From positions 202,707 to 266,706 of the forward strand of contig NZ_FMZX01000005.1 in NCBI RefSeq assembly GCF_900101615.1: 64,000 nt of DNA. The letters are read 5' to 3'. Position 1 is the first letter of the stretch. Each line of letters starts with the position of its first letter. Shown one piece after another: positions 1-8,207 of this stretch. Both the position numbers and the translations under genes were made by a program. The notes under the pieces are model-generated. The model did not search any database. It was not told the origin of the DNA and was given only the letters and a program-made list of their open reading frames with translations. The stretch comes from Belnapia rosea. Its GTDB lineage: Bacteria; Pseudomonadota; Alphaproteobacteria; Acetobacterales; Acetobacteraceae.

Positions 1-328
1 CAGCTGTGGGCGATTCTGATTTCACCAGCGCTTCTGCCGCCTGACCATGCCGTAGAAATATACTCTCCCCTTGGCCTCCATCAAACATAAGTATGCCAAC
101 TCAGGACCGAACCAATGCAAAATCGTCGCAGCTTCGGTTCATTTAAAGACAGCCATCCCATTGTGTGCGATAAGTGATGAATAAATTTTGCTTATAGAGT
201 CGAGTTCTTCCCTAGGATCAGTTTATCATCCACGGTGGTGAACTTATCAACCGCTCGCTTCTGTGCGACGTCACTAGTCAGGTACTAAGACAAGCGATCG
301 ACAGGAACATATAAAAGGAACTGCACAA
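1..328. other. AT-rich left-edge region without a supported gene
   Basis: This stretch is visibly richer in A and T than the bulk of the window and has no open frame I can recognise. A plus-strand frame is open from base 1 to a TAA at about 88-90 and could be the tail of a gene starting outside the window, but the 29 residues match nothing I know. The region just before 329 carries the ribosome binding site of the next gene. No attachment site or inverted repeat is evident. Confidence 0.4.
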
Positions 329-2221
329 TTGAAGTACAAAAGCTTTAGAATCAGGAATTTCAAAGGCATAAAGGATACGACTGTCAGCCTGGAAAGTCTT
401 ACCGGTGCCAATGTATTTGCATTCGTTGGGCTCAATGAAAGCGGCAAAACAACGGTGCTGGAGGCTATTCACAGTTTCTCGCCAGATAAAGCAACTAGCG
501 AACTACTAGGAGGGGATGAAGAAACAGGTGTGCCATTCAGCGAGCGTGTTCCCAGACACCAGCTGTCAAGCTTTTCAGGCGACGTTTCGGTAAGCGCGAC
601 CCTAATCCTCACAGACGAGGATAAAAGCAAGATTGCTCAATTGCTTTTTGACGATGAGAAAATAACCGTAAACACGAAAGACCTTCCATCTGAACTAACG
701 TTTGAGAGGCAGCAACGCTTCGAGGACGGCGATTTCGTTAAGAGCTATTTTACGTTGCGCGCCTCACTACAAATAAAGACAGCGTCACAGCGAAAGTGGC
801 GCGAGCCGACCGTTGAAGAAAGCGCGAGGATCAGAAATGTAGTTTATCAGCTTACACCGGACATTTGTTATTTTCCTACTTTTGTATTCGAATTTCCCGA
901 CAAAATCTATTTAACCGACCTCAAACGAGGAGAGTTGAGCAGGTTTTACAGAAGCGTATTTCAAGACATTCTTGATTATGACGGCAAGGGCTTCACGATT
1001 GAAAAAGACATTACTAGACGAGTTCGAAACGAAACACTTAATGTTCCATGGCTCCAATTTTTTGGTCTTTGGAGTAAGAAAGACGACGCACCCAAAATCC
1101 AACACGTGATAGATCGTGCTAGCTCAACAGTTAGTAAAGTTGTCTTTGGGAGATGGAATAAAATCTTCGGCGAAGACACCCATGGAAAGGAAGTAGTTAT
1201 AACCTTTGACATAAGTGAGGGCGAAACTAAAGACAAAAGTGGTGTTATATCGAAAACAACTGAGCATGATATTTTTATTAGTTTCGTGATACGTGATGGC
1301 ACAAGGCGTTTTAATGTCAACGATAGGTCTTTGGGTTTTCGCTGGTTTTTCGCCTTCATGTTGTTTACCCAATTTCGTGTAGCGAGATCTAACTCACGTC
1401 CGCTATTGTTTCTTTTTGACGAACCCGCTTCAAACTTGCATGCTGCAGCTCAACAAAAGCTAGTAGATTGTTTTCCGCAAATTGCCCAAAAAAATCACGC
1501 TTTGATTTATACAACTCATAGCCATTATATGATCGAGCCAAAATGGCTTGAACAAACCTTTATTGTTACTAATCGTTCTGATACACCGCCTTCCTCTGTT
1601 TTGGATGCTGTTTCCCTTGATGACGAATCATTAGATATACAGGTAACAAGCTATAGATCATTTGTTGATAGACACCCTGGCCAAACAAGTTATTTTCAGC
1701 CAATTTTAGATAGACTTGAGGTCGTTCCGTCTAGATTTGATATAAAACGGGCCTCGATTGTAGTTGAGGGTAAATCTGATTATTACATTCTTCGATACGC
1801 TATGAAGATGCTGAGGCGGGATGATCTTCCTATCATGCCAGGTTTGGGAGCTGGTACATTCGGAGCCCTGGCGGCGATGCACGTCGGATGGAACCTGAAT
1901 TTTCTTTTCATTCTGGATGCAGATAAACAAGGGAAAACGGAACGTCTGCGTTACGCCCTCGATTTCGGGATACCCCTTGATCGAGTTGTAACTATAAATA
2001 CCCTTCTGGATGGCCTTGTTCAAATTGAAGATTTAATAGATGAGGATGCCCTAGATGGCATTCGTAAATCGTTGGGAATCTCAAGTTCACCGAGCAAGGC
2101 ACAAATCAGAAGGTTTTTTCAGGAGCGACTAGCGGGTGACGATTGCCCAAAGCTAAGCGATGGTTTTGCCAAATCGGCAACCTCCCTCCTAGATGCTATT
2201 AAACTTCGCATGAGCCCGTGA
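329..2221 (+). CDS. OLD-family ATP-dependent endonuclease (AAA ATPase plus TOPRIM)
   Basis: This 630-residue protein has the architecture of OLD nucleases: an ABC/SMC-like ATPase followed by a TOPRIM nuclease domain. The Walker A motif GLNESGKT is at residues 34-41, an RSLGFRW signature-like segment at about 333-339, Walker B LFLFDEP at about 360-366 and the TTHSH switch at about 395-399. The TOPRIM part shows VVEGKSD (E480) and FILDADKQG (D530, D532), the acidic residues expected to bind metal. The start is TTG at 329, preceded by AAAAGGAA. Base composition is far more AT-rich than the rest of the window, which suggests recent transfer. OLD proteins act in phage defence or DNA processing. 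No UvrD/GajB-type helicase partner follows, so this resembles a stand-alone OLD, although anything upstream is outside the window. Confidence 0.85.
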   Translation: MKYKSFRIRNFKGIKDTTVSLESLTGANVFAFVGLNESGKTTVLEAIHSFSPDKATSELLGGDEETGVPFSERVPRHQLSSFSGDVSVSATLILTDEDKSKIAQLLFDDEKITVNTKDLPSELTFERQQRFEDGDFVKSYFTLRASLQIKTASQRKWREPTVEESARIRNVVYQLTPDICYFPTFVFEFPDKIYLTDLKRGELSRFYRSVFQDILDYDGKGFTIEKDITRRVRNETLNVPWLQFFGLWSKKDDAPKIQHVIDRASSTVSKVVFGRWNKIFGEDTHGKEVVITFDISEGETKDKSGVISKTTEHDIFISFVIRDGTRRFNVNDRSLGFRWFFAFMLFTQFRVARSNSRPLLFLFDEPASNLHAAAQQKLVDCFPQIAQKNHALIYTTHSHYMIEPKWLEQTFIVTNRSDTPPSSVLDAVSLDDESLDIQVTSYRSFVDRHPGQTSYFQPILDRLEVVPSRFDIKRASIVVEGKSDYYILRYAMKMLRRDDLPIMPGLGAGTFGALAAMHVGWNLNFLFILDADKQGKTERLRYALDFGIPLDRVVTINTLLDGLVQIEDLIDEDALDGIRKSLGISSSPSKAQIRRFFQERLAGDDCPKLSDGFAKSATSLLDAIKLRMSP

Positions 2222-2412
2222 TCTATTCCTGCTGAAAAATAAACGCTCGGTAAGCTATCCTAGGGTCGCCCGCAGGCTGCTTCGAACGCCTTTCGCACAG
2301 AGCTTCGAGCAATGTTCCCCACTTTCGGTTCTTACGAAGGCGCTCCTCCGCCTGCACACCCGCTTTAACCGAAAGCGCCTATTCAACTGCGTTGAACCTC
2401 AATCCAAGAGCG

Positions 2413-3879
2413 TCACCGGGGCAGCGTGGCCCGGTGAGGAGGCGAGAGAAAGGCAGCATGCTCGCCAGCGTTAGGTAGCGTCCGCTCCGCGCCCCGCTGG
2501 CCGTCCAGCCAGGCATAACGATCCGGCTTCTCCCGCACATCGCGCAGGTAGCCGCTCAGCTCAGGCCGCTCCCAGAAGTTCGGCATCTCGACCGTGAAGA
2601 ACCCCCAGTCGCGGGATTCCAGGAGGCCTAGCTCACCGCCCGTCGCCTCGCGGATATCCTCAACCTGAAGCACCGGGCGCGCTTGCTCCGACAGGTTGTC
2701 GCCCGACCCGTTCACCTGATTGTTGTTGTGGTTGAACCCGCGAACCATGACGCTGGTCTTGCCGGACCGGTGCTCGATCTCCCGCAGCGTGTCGCTATCC
2801 GGCAGTCCCCGGTAGAGCGTATGGGCCACGGCCTTCTTCCAGATCCGGGCCGTCTCCCGCCCATACCGCGTCTCAATCTGCGCGGCGGCATTCTGGAACA
2901 CCCCGAGGAAGTTGATCCCGCCTTGCCGGTAGAGGGTCAGGATTTCATGGAAGTTTGAGACATAGAGCTGCCCCCATTCCTCTCCCACCACGAGCGCCCG
3001 CAATGGGCCATGTGCGTCCGCAAAGCGCTCGATGACCGCCGCCGTCATCGCGCCCACGAAGGTCCGGCTGGTGTCGCTCCGCGCCGAGCCGATGATGAAC
3101 AGCGCTGTGCGCTCATGCTTCATGTCCGCCGGGTCGAACGAGTTGCAGTCCGTCGCCGTCCGTCCCGCCGCGCCAGGCTGGAAGCCCTGCAGCCTCTCCA
3201 TGATGACCGAGCGATAGGCGTTCCATTGGTCAGGTGAGGCGGTAAGGCTGGCAATCATCCGGCACATGCCGGAATCCTCGTCCATGCGCCCGTCGCTGGC
3301 CCACACCAGCAGATCGTCGGCGATCTCATCCGCGCCGCGTCCGAAGAAGTCCCAGAGGCCGCCCGGCGTGCAGGGCCAGCGCTTGGACGGATGAAGCGCC
3401 GAGATCTTGTTATAGAGGGCGAAGAAAGTCCGCACACCTTGGCCTATCCAGCGGTGCACCGGGTTCGGGTCAACCGGCACCAGGTAGCTCGCCGCGTCAT
3501 AGGCGGCCTCGCCGACAATGCCGTGAAGCTCTGGCCGCGCCGCCACTTCGAGCAGCCGCGTGTTGAAGTTATAGGTCTCAGTTCGATAGCCGTGGATGCC
3601 GCCCGTGTTGATAAAGCGGACCTTGTAGCCCTGCCGCTCCAGTGTCTTCCAGGACACCCAGGCAAGTTCGGCATCCTTCACGTCCGTGATGATTTTGCAT
3701 AGGTGCGCGGTCCGGGGCGAGACCATGTTGACGCCGAGGAACCGGGTGAGCTTGCCCTTGCCCGCCTGCGCATCAATTGCCACCGGCTCCGTCCCGTCGT
3801 AGACGAGCGCGCGGCCCCCCTGAAATCCAAGCTCGATCCCGCGCCGAAGCGCGGGACGGCCAATCGCCGGGACGCTCAT
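2413..3879 (-). CDS. TraG/VirD4-like coupling ATPase without an N-terminal membrane region
   Basis: The 488 residues resemble the cytoplasmic ATPase part of type IV coupling proteins, which bring a relaxase-DNA complex to a secretion channel. A P-loop-like AQAGKGKL is at residues 37-44 and a Walker B-like RALVVGEEWGQL lies near residue 300, with EE where the family usually has DE. The region after the P-loop, ending FINTGG, fits TraG-type proteins. Classical VirD4/TraD proteins have two N-terminal membrane helices and 600 or more residues; none are seen here, but a small membrane protein is encoded two genes upstream in the same operon. The gene is last in a minus-strand mobilisation operon and its start overlaps the preceding stop by 4 bases (ATGA). 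The family call is fairly sure; secretion function is inferred. Confidence 0.75.
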   Translation of the reverse strand: MSVPAIGRPALRRGIELGFQGGRALVYDGTEPVAIDAQAGKGKLTRFLGVNMVSPRTAHLCKIITDVKDAELAWVSWKTLERQGYKVRFINTGGIHGYRTETYNFNTRLLEVAARPELHGIVGEAAYDAASYLVPVDPNPVHRWIGQGVRTFFALYNKISALHPSKRWPCTPGGLWDFFGRGADEIADDLLVWASDGRMDEDSGMCRMIASLTASPDQWNAYRSVIMERLQGFQPGAAGRTATDCNSFDPADMKHERTALFIIGSARSDTSRTFVGAMTAAVIERFADAHGPLRALVVGEEWGQLYVSNFHEILTLYRQGGINFLGVFQNAAAQIETRYGRETARIWKKAVAHTLYRGLPDSDTLREIEHRSGKTSVMVRGFNHNNNQVNGSGDNLSEQARPVLQVEDIREATGGELGLLESRDWGFFTVEMPNFWERPELSGYLRDVREKPDRYAWLDGQRGAERTLPNAGEHAAFLSPPHRATLPR

Positions 3880-4106
3880 AGCAGCCCCGACCGTTCAAGA
3901 TTGGTCAGGTCGTTGAGCCTGGCATCCCCCAGCGAGCCGCTAGGATTCGCCTGCAACATGGCGCGGAGCTGGGCGGCGGCCTGAGCCTCCGCCCTTGCGC
4001 GGGCGATGCGCGCCTGCGCCGCATCCTCCCAGGCCATGCGCTGTTGCGCATGGGATTCGAACATCCAGAAGAACTGGTAGATTTCGACGATGCGGCCGAG
4101 GCTCAT
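3876..4106 (-). CDS. Small hypothetical protein of the mobilisation operon
   Basis: This 76-residue protein begins with MSLGRIVEIYQFFWMFESH and continues with an Ala/Arg/Glu/Gln-rich helix (about residues 24-52), probably a coiled coil. I do not recognise the family. It is translationally coupled on both sides: its ATG overlaps the stop of the membrane-protein gene at 4103-4106, and its stop overlaps the start of the coupling-like ATPase at 3876-3879. This position, conserved within a Mob operon, suggests a structural or adaptor role with the ATPase. That role is an inference from context only. Confidence 0.65.
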   Translation of the reverse strand: MSLGRIVEIYQFFWMFESHAQQRMAWEDAAQARIARARAEAQAAAQLRAMLQANPSGSLGDARLNDLTNLERSGLL

Positions 4107-4603
4107 TGCCGCTCCTCCTCGTCATCCCAGCTTGCGAAGCGGAACGGCCTTTCCTGCGGCTGCGCCTGAGGCCGTTGGATCGGCGGCGGTGGGGCGATCA
4201 TTTGCGGAGGCATCACCTCCATGGCGCTCGCGGCCTGCTGCTCGTCGGAATGCAGGAGCATTCCGACGCCGACCGACCCTCCCGCATATCCGGCGATAAG
4301 GATGTATATCCAGAAGTCATCCCGGATCGGCGTATCGAAAAGGACCGCGCAGAACAGGGCGAACATCGGCAGCAGGAAGGCTCCCAGCAGTCCGCGCCAG
4401 ACAAAAGCCCGCGCCTCCTCCCGTGTGATCGTGAGTTTGCCGAGCGTCAGGCCGTCATGCCAGGCGAAGATGCATAGGATGGTAAAGCAGAAGGACACAA
4501 AGGCCCCTATGGCGAATATAATAGCGATAAAGAAGACTGCCATTGTGCCGATCAGCGCAAAGGCCATCCCCGCTTCTGAGTTGCTGTTGTTCTGCTGTGA
4601 CAT
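4103..4603 (-). CDS. Hypothetical inner-membrane protein of the mobilisation operon
   Basis: This 166-residue protein has three or four likely membrane segments: two closely spaced at about residues 14-50, and further ones at about 70-90 and 97-117. The cytoplasmic tail is rich in Pro, Gln and Glu and ends in DDEEERQ. Its start at 4603 is well supported by AGGAGA about 9 bases upstream. It sits between the relaxase and a TraG-like ATPase that lacks membrane helices, and overlaps the next gene by 4 bases. A split arrangement, with this protein anchoring the ATPase at the membrane, is an attractive inference. I see no family motif that proves it. Confidence 0.65.
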   Translation of the reverse strand: MSQQNNSNSEAGMAFALIGTMAVFFIAIIFAIGAFVSFCFTILCIFAWHDGLTLGKLTITREEARAFVWRGLLGAFLLPMFALFCAVLFDTPIRDDFWIYILIAGYAGGSVGVGMLLHSDEQQAASAMEVMPPQMIAPPPPIQRPQAQPQERPFRFASWDDEEERQ

Positions 4604-4629
4604 GATAATCGTCTCCTATGGAAGAAGAT

Positions 4630-5904
4630 TTACCGTTCCAGTCTGAGTCCGATGGACCGCTCGCGCTTCTGGCTGATCTCGCTACTTTGCCCGCGCGTGA
4701 ACTTGAGATAGCGGCCAACGTCGCGGCGCAATTCGAGGAGCTGCTGCGCCTGGTTTTTGCGCAGCGCCTTGAACTGCGCTTGCAGGTGCCCGCGCTGTTC
4801 AAGCTGTTGCTCGATGAGTTTTTGCCGCTCCTGGGCTTGCCGGTTGCGGCTGCGCTGCGCTTCTAATTCAGCTTGCGCGCGCAGCTCCTGGTATTTGCCG
4901 GTTATGCGCTGCCACAGGCCGCGAATGCCTTTGGGCAGCCGGTCCGCGCGCTGGCGCGCCTCCGCCTGCCATTCCTGTTTCTGGCGCTGGTCGAGCCTTT
5001 CCCGCGCCATGCGGTGCTGGCGCGTCATCTCTTCCTTCTGCTTGCCGAGCGCGGCGGAGCGCCCCTCGAAGCGCTCCCGCGCTTCGGCCACGTGGCGGCG
5101 CATGGCCGGGCTCAGCCGCTCGCCAATCTTTTTCTGCGTGGCCTCGACGCCTGCCAGGTCCGCGCCATCGCCCAGCCGCGCCGCGACCTCCTTTGTTTTG
5201 AGGCCGAGCGCGCGCGGCAGCGAGTGAACCTCGCCCGTATGATCCAGGACGACAAAGCTGCGCTTGTCGCCCTTGGCGAGGAAGAAGCCGCGCTCCTGCA
5301 ACGACTGCCCGAAGGCGCGGGCGTTGTCCGAGGCGGCCCAGCACTCTTGCAGCGTCTGCTTGATCCAACGCGGATCGACGCCTTGCCGCTTGGCCTGCTG
5401 CCATTCGGCCAGGCTGAAGTTGGTCGGATCGCGGTTTATGGAATCCGCGATCCCGCGCGGCATCTTCCAGCCATGTTCGAGGTAGAGGTCGCGCGATACG
5501 TCGATGAGCTTCTTCTTGAAGAAGCTCATCTGCTTGGCGGTCATCGTATCCGCGTCGATGCGCGACCACACGCAATGCGCATGACGGCGGCCTTCCTTCT
5601 CATGGAAGACGACCGCGCGCGGCTGGCCTTCCAGGCCGAGCCTGGTCTCGATCCGCTCGATAGCCTGCTCGAACACCTCGACTGGAACGCGCTCTTGCTC
5701 AGGCGGGCTCAGGGACAAGGAGAACAGGTATTGGCGGCACTTCGTGCCGCGACTGATCGCGTCCGCTTCCTTGAACGCATCCCGCAGATCGTCCGAGGCG
5801 AAGCCGCGCAGCTCGTGCAGCCGGACATGTTCGTTGTCGTCGGTGCGCATCAGGTGGACGGCCAGGTCCTGCCCGCCGCCGCGCTGGGAAGCTTTGAGGA
5901 TCAT
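4630..5904 (-). CDS. Relaxase (mobilisation nuclease, HUH superfamily)
   Basis: The 424-residue protein would nick at oriT and lead DNA transfer. The metal-binding motif HEKEGRRHAHCVWSRID gives the three-His signature at H101, H108 and H110, characteristic of the Relaxase/MobA family. The N-terminus starts MILKASQRGGGQDLAVHL and contains no Tyr before Y59, so the usual N-terminal catalytic Tyr is not where it is in MobA-type enzymes. Residues from about 290 onward are a long, charged, Gln/Arg/Glu-rich helix, likely a coiled coil. The start at 5904 overlaps the MobC-like stop by 4 bases. The gene heads the transfer part of a five-gene operon. Confidence 0.85.
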   Translation of the reverse strand: MILKASQRGGGQDLAVHLMRTDDNEHVRLHELRGFASDDLRDAFKEADAISRGTKCRQYLFSLSLSPPEQERVPVEVFEQAIERIETRLGLEGQPRAVVFHEKEGRRHAHCVWSRIDADTMTAKQMSFFKKKLIDVSRDLYLEHGWKMPRGIADSINRDPTNFSLAEWQQAKRQGVDPRWIKQTLQECWAASDNARAFGQSLQERGFFLAKGDKRSFVVLDHTGEVHSLPRALGLKTKEVAARLGDGADLAGVEATQKKIGERLSPAMRRHVAEARERFEGRSAALGKQKEEMTRQHRMARERLDQRQKQEWQAEARQRADRLPKGIRGLWQRITGKYQELRAQAELEAQRSRNRQAQERQKLIEQQLEQRGHLQAQFKALRKNQAQQLLELRRDVGRYLKFTRGQSSEISQKRERSIGLRLER

Positions 5905-6338
5905 GGCGACCCTCCCGGCTTGAGGCCGAGGGCCACCATGACCAGGCGGCGGATCTCGCGGATCTCGGCGAGCGCTTCGGTTAGCTCTGCCTCAGTTTCC
6001 GGCGTGACCGGCAGCGCGCCCACGTTCGCCAGGTGCGCGAGCTGGTTGAGGTTGCTGGACAGGCGCGACCGGCCCAGCAGGGCAAGCGCCTTTGCCAGCG
6101 CCTGGCGGTCCTCGACTGCCAGGCCGGACCGGCGCAGCCGCAGCGGCGGCGCATCCCCCAGGACCTTTGCCTTGATATAGGTGCTGAGCGGAGCGCCCGC
6201 GGCCTCAACAGCCAAGCGGGCGCGTTCGTCCGGGGACAGACGCAGGCTAAACGGCGCAGGCCGCTTCTTTGGTCCCGTTGTGCCAGGGTTGAAGTTGGTG
6301 GCGCTGAAATGCTCGCTCAGGGACATGGCCGCCCCCAC
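5901..6338 (-). CDS. mobC: MobC-like relaxosome accessory protein
   Basis: Up to 145 residues. The N-terminal part FSLRLSPDERARLAVEAAG is typical of ribbon-helix-helix DNA-binding proteins, and SRLSSNLNQLAHLAN near residue 90-105 is the conserved SNLNQLA segment of MobC proteins. MobC binds oriT and helps the relaxase open the DNA. A GTG at 6338 and an ATG at 6326 (MSLSEHF) are alternative starts; neither has a strong ribosome binding site. The stop overlaps the relaxase start (ATGA). oriT would be expected just upstream, in about 6339-6600, but I could not identify a nic site by eye. Confidence 0.75.
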   Translation of the reverse strand: MGAAMSLSEHFSATNFNPGTTGPKKRPAPFSLRLSPDERARLAVEAAGAPLSTYIKAKVLGDAPPLRLRRSGLAVEDRQALAKALALLGRSRLSSNLNQLAHLANVGALPVTPETEAELTEALAEIREIRRLVMVALGLKPGGSP

Positions 6339-6458
6339 TCACAGGGAAGGCGGCGGTGGCCCCGCCAGCGATGTGTCTTTTAGAATTTGCTCCCAGTGCG
6401 CCAGTTCGTCGAAGATCCGGTTCGTCTCCTCACCGGAGAAGCGCACCATTCCTCCCAT
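6339..6458 (-). CDS. Possible 39-residue ORF or gene remnant upstream of mobC
   Basis: This minus-strand frame encodes about 39 residues (MGGMVRFSGEE..., FDELAHWEQILKD) and stops directly before the GTG start of mobC. The frame stays open further upstream without a Met, so it may be the 3-prime end of a truncated gene rather than a short gene. The amino acid pattern looks protein-like (amphipathic FDELAHWEQILKD). No family is recognised. Low confidence. Confidence 0.25.
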   Translation of the reverse strand: MGGMVRFSGEETNRIFDELAHWEQILKDTSLAGPPPPSL

Positions 6459-6676
6459 GAACGAGCCGACGCCACGGCAGGTGGCCAGCCAACCCGCGGC
6501 GTGAGTTCGCCATGCTGGTGCTGCTCAGCCCCGCGGCAATGCTCGGGGCGATTTAACCCGCAGTTGCGGACCCCCAGCGCAGGCCCATATGGCCTCCATC
6601 GCCCGCGCAGTTTCTGGCTGTGGGTGCCAGAGAGATGAGAGCGCTCCCGCGGCACCCCGTGCGAGGAGCCGCCCTT

Positions 6677-7413
6677 ATGGTAACCCACGAGCATCAGCCT
6701 TCTGCCATCCGCAACGGCTTGCTCGCGGCGCTGCCGCAGGAGGACCTGGCCCGGCTACGGCACGGCTTGCGGCCCGTCGAACTCCCCTTCGACCATACCC
6801 TCTACCCGGCGGAGAGCGTGGTGGACGCCGTGCTGTTCGTCGAGAGCGGCATGGTGTCGCTGCTCGCCACGCTCGAAGGCGGCGAGCAGGTCGAGGTCGG
6901 CGTGGTCGGCCCGGAGGGGCTGCTCGGCCTGCCCCTCGTCTTCGGCGACAACCACTCCCTGGTCGAGATCAGGGCCAGATGGAGGGCGAGGCGCTGCGGA
7001 TCGGTGCCGCGCCGTTCCGCGCCGCCATGGAGGAGAGCGCGGTGCTGCGGGCGCTGCTGTACCGCTACGCCCTGTTTTTCCAGGCGCAGGTGACGATGAC
7101 GGCGGCGTGCAACGCCCGCCACGCCATCGAACAGCGCCTGGCCCGCTGGTTGCTGATCGCCCATGACCGCGCCGGGGCCGACGAATTCCCCATAACCCAC
7201 GAGTTCATCTCCATGATGCTTGGCGTGCGCCGCCCTGGCGTGACGGTGGCGGCCGGGGCGCTCCAGCGGGCCGGGCTGGTCCGCTACTCCCGCGGCCGGA
7301 TGGACGTCACCGACCGCCTCGGTCTCGAAGCGGCGTCCTGCGAGTGCTATCATGTGGTCCGGTGGGAATTCGCCCGCCTGCTCGGGACCGATGGCGGGCC
7401 GCCTCCGGGCTAA
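6677..7413 (+). pseudogene. Crp/Fnr-family regulator broken by a frameshift
   Basis: The N-terminal part from ATG 6677 (MVTHEHQPSAIRNGLL) reads as a cyclic-nucleotide-binding-like domain up to GDNHSLVEIR near 6973. The protein then continues in the frame one base earlier from QMEGEALRIGAAPFRA near 6976 to the stop at 7413. That part holds the winged-helix DNA-binding region HEFISMMLGVRRPGVT and the ending ASCECY, typical of a Crp/Fnr subfamily. Restoring one base near 6975 gives about 245 residues, a normal family length. It is either a real pseudogene or a base-call error. It lies beside a receiver protein, CBS-BON proteins and a Usp protein, so an oxygen- or stress-linked regulator is plausible. 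Confidence 0.85.
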
Positions 7414-7550
7414 GCCGCCCTTGCCGCCCCCAGCGTCCAAAATCGGACCGACAGCCACGCCGCGGCGGTCTCGGATGCCGGTGTTCCCGGGCGCGGTCGT
7501 GCCTCCTCCTTCCACCGGCCAGCGGGAGCATCGCCCAAGGAGCGGCGCCG

Positions 7551-7964
7551 ATGCCTATGGACGCATCCCCCAATCACGTGGCCAGGCTCACCGGCAAACG
7601 CGTCCTCGTGGTCGAGGATGAGGCGCTCGTGTCCATGCTGATCGAGGACGAACTGCGTGACGCAGGCGCGGAGGTGGTCGGCCCCGCCATCTCCGTCGAT
7701 GATGCGCTGCGGCTGGTCGAGACCGCGGCGACCGCTGGCGGGATCAGCGCCGCGGTGCTCGACATCAACCTGGATGGGCAGCATGTGGCGCCAGTGGCCG
7801 ACCAGCTGGCCGCGCTCAACGTGCCGTTCCTGTTCGCCACTGGCTACGGCGCGAATTACGACGTGGGCGGGCACGGCGCCGTTCCGGTCGTGCAGAAGCC
7901 CTTCGACCTGGAGCAGCTGGTCGCGACCGTCGAGGCCCTCGCCTGCGCCAGCACCCGCCGATAA
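7551..7964 (+). CDS. Receiver-only response regulator
   Basis: About 137 residues forming a single receiver domain with no output domain. Visible features are VLVVEDEALV with the acidic pair, AAVLDINLDG with the phosphoacceptor Asp, the FATGYG Thr region and VVQKPFD with the conserved Lys. The start at 7551 has AAGGAG eight bases upstream; a second Met lies two codons later. Single-domain receivers of this sort usually act by protein-protein contact or in phosphorelays. No kinase is adjacent; the nearest genes are a broken Crp/Fnr regulator and convergent CBS-BON genes. About 240 bases without a recognised gene follow. Confidence 0.9.
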   Translation: MPMDASPNHVARLTGKRVLVVEDEALVSMLIEDELRDAGAEVVGPAISVDDALRLVETAATAGGISAAVLDINLDGQHVAPVADQLAALNVPFLFATGYGANYDVGGHGAVPVVQKPFDLEQLVATVEALACASTRR

Positions 7965-8207
7965 GGGCCGCGCCCAAGCGGTATCCGGCATAAAGACGCT
8001 TGGCAGCGGGCCAACTCATCCCGGACGTCTGCCGGACCGAGTTCCAGCCCGCCAACCCACAGGCAGGTTGACGGTGCCCACGCTGGAGGTGGTGCGCGAC
8101 TACGAAATGCGTTTGGACGTGTCGGAGGTCATGATCCACCTCAGCATGGGTGCCCTCCTGTTCCGCCGCATCGCTCATCAAAACCCGTAGCCACTTTCGG
8201 ACGGGTC

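Noticed and set aside
4873..6180. Plus-strand open frame over the relaxase and mobC
   Set aside because: The minus strand carries the relaxase HUH motif and coupled starts; the plus-strand frame has no recognisable domain.
8107..8190. Short ORF (27 residues) after the receiver gene
   Set aside because: No ribosome binding site or family resemblance; the frame is inherited from an overlapping shadow.
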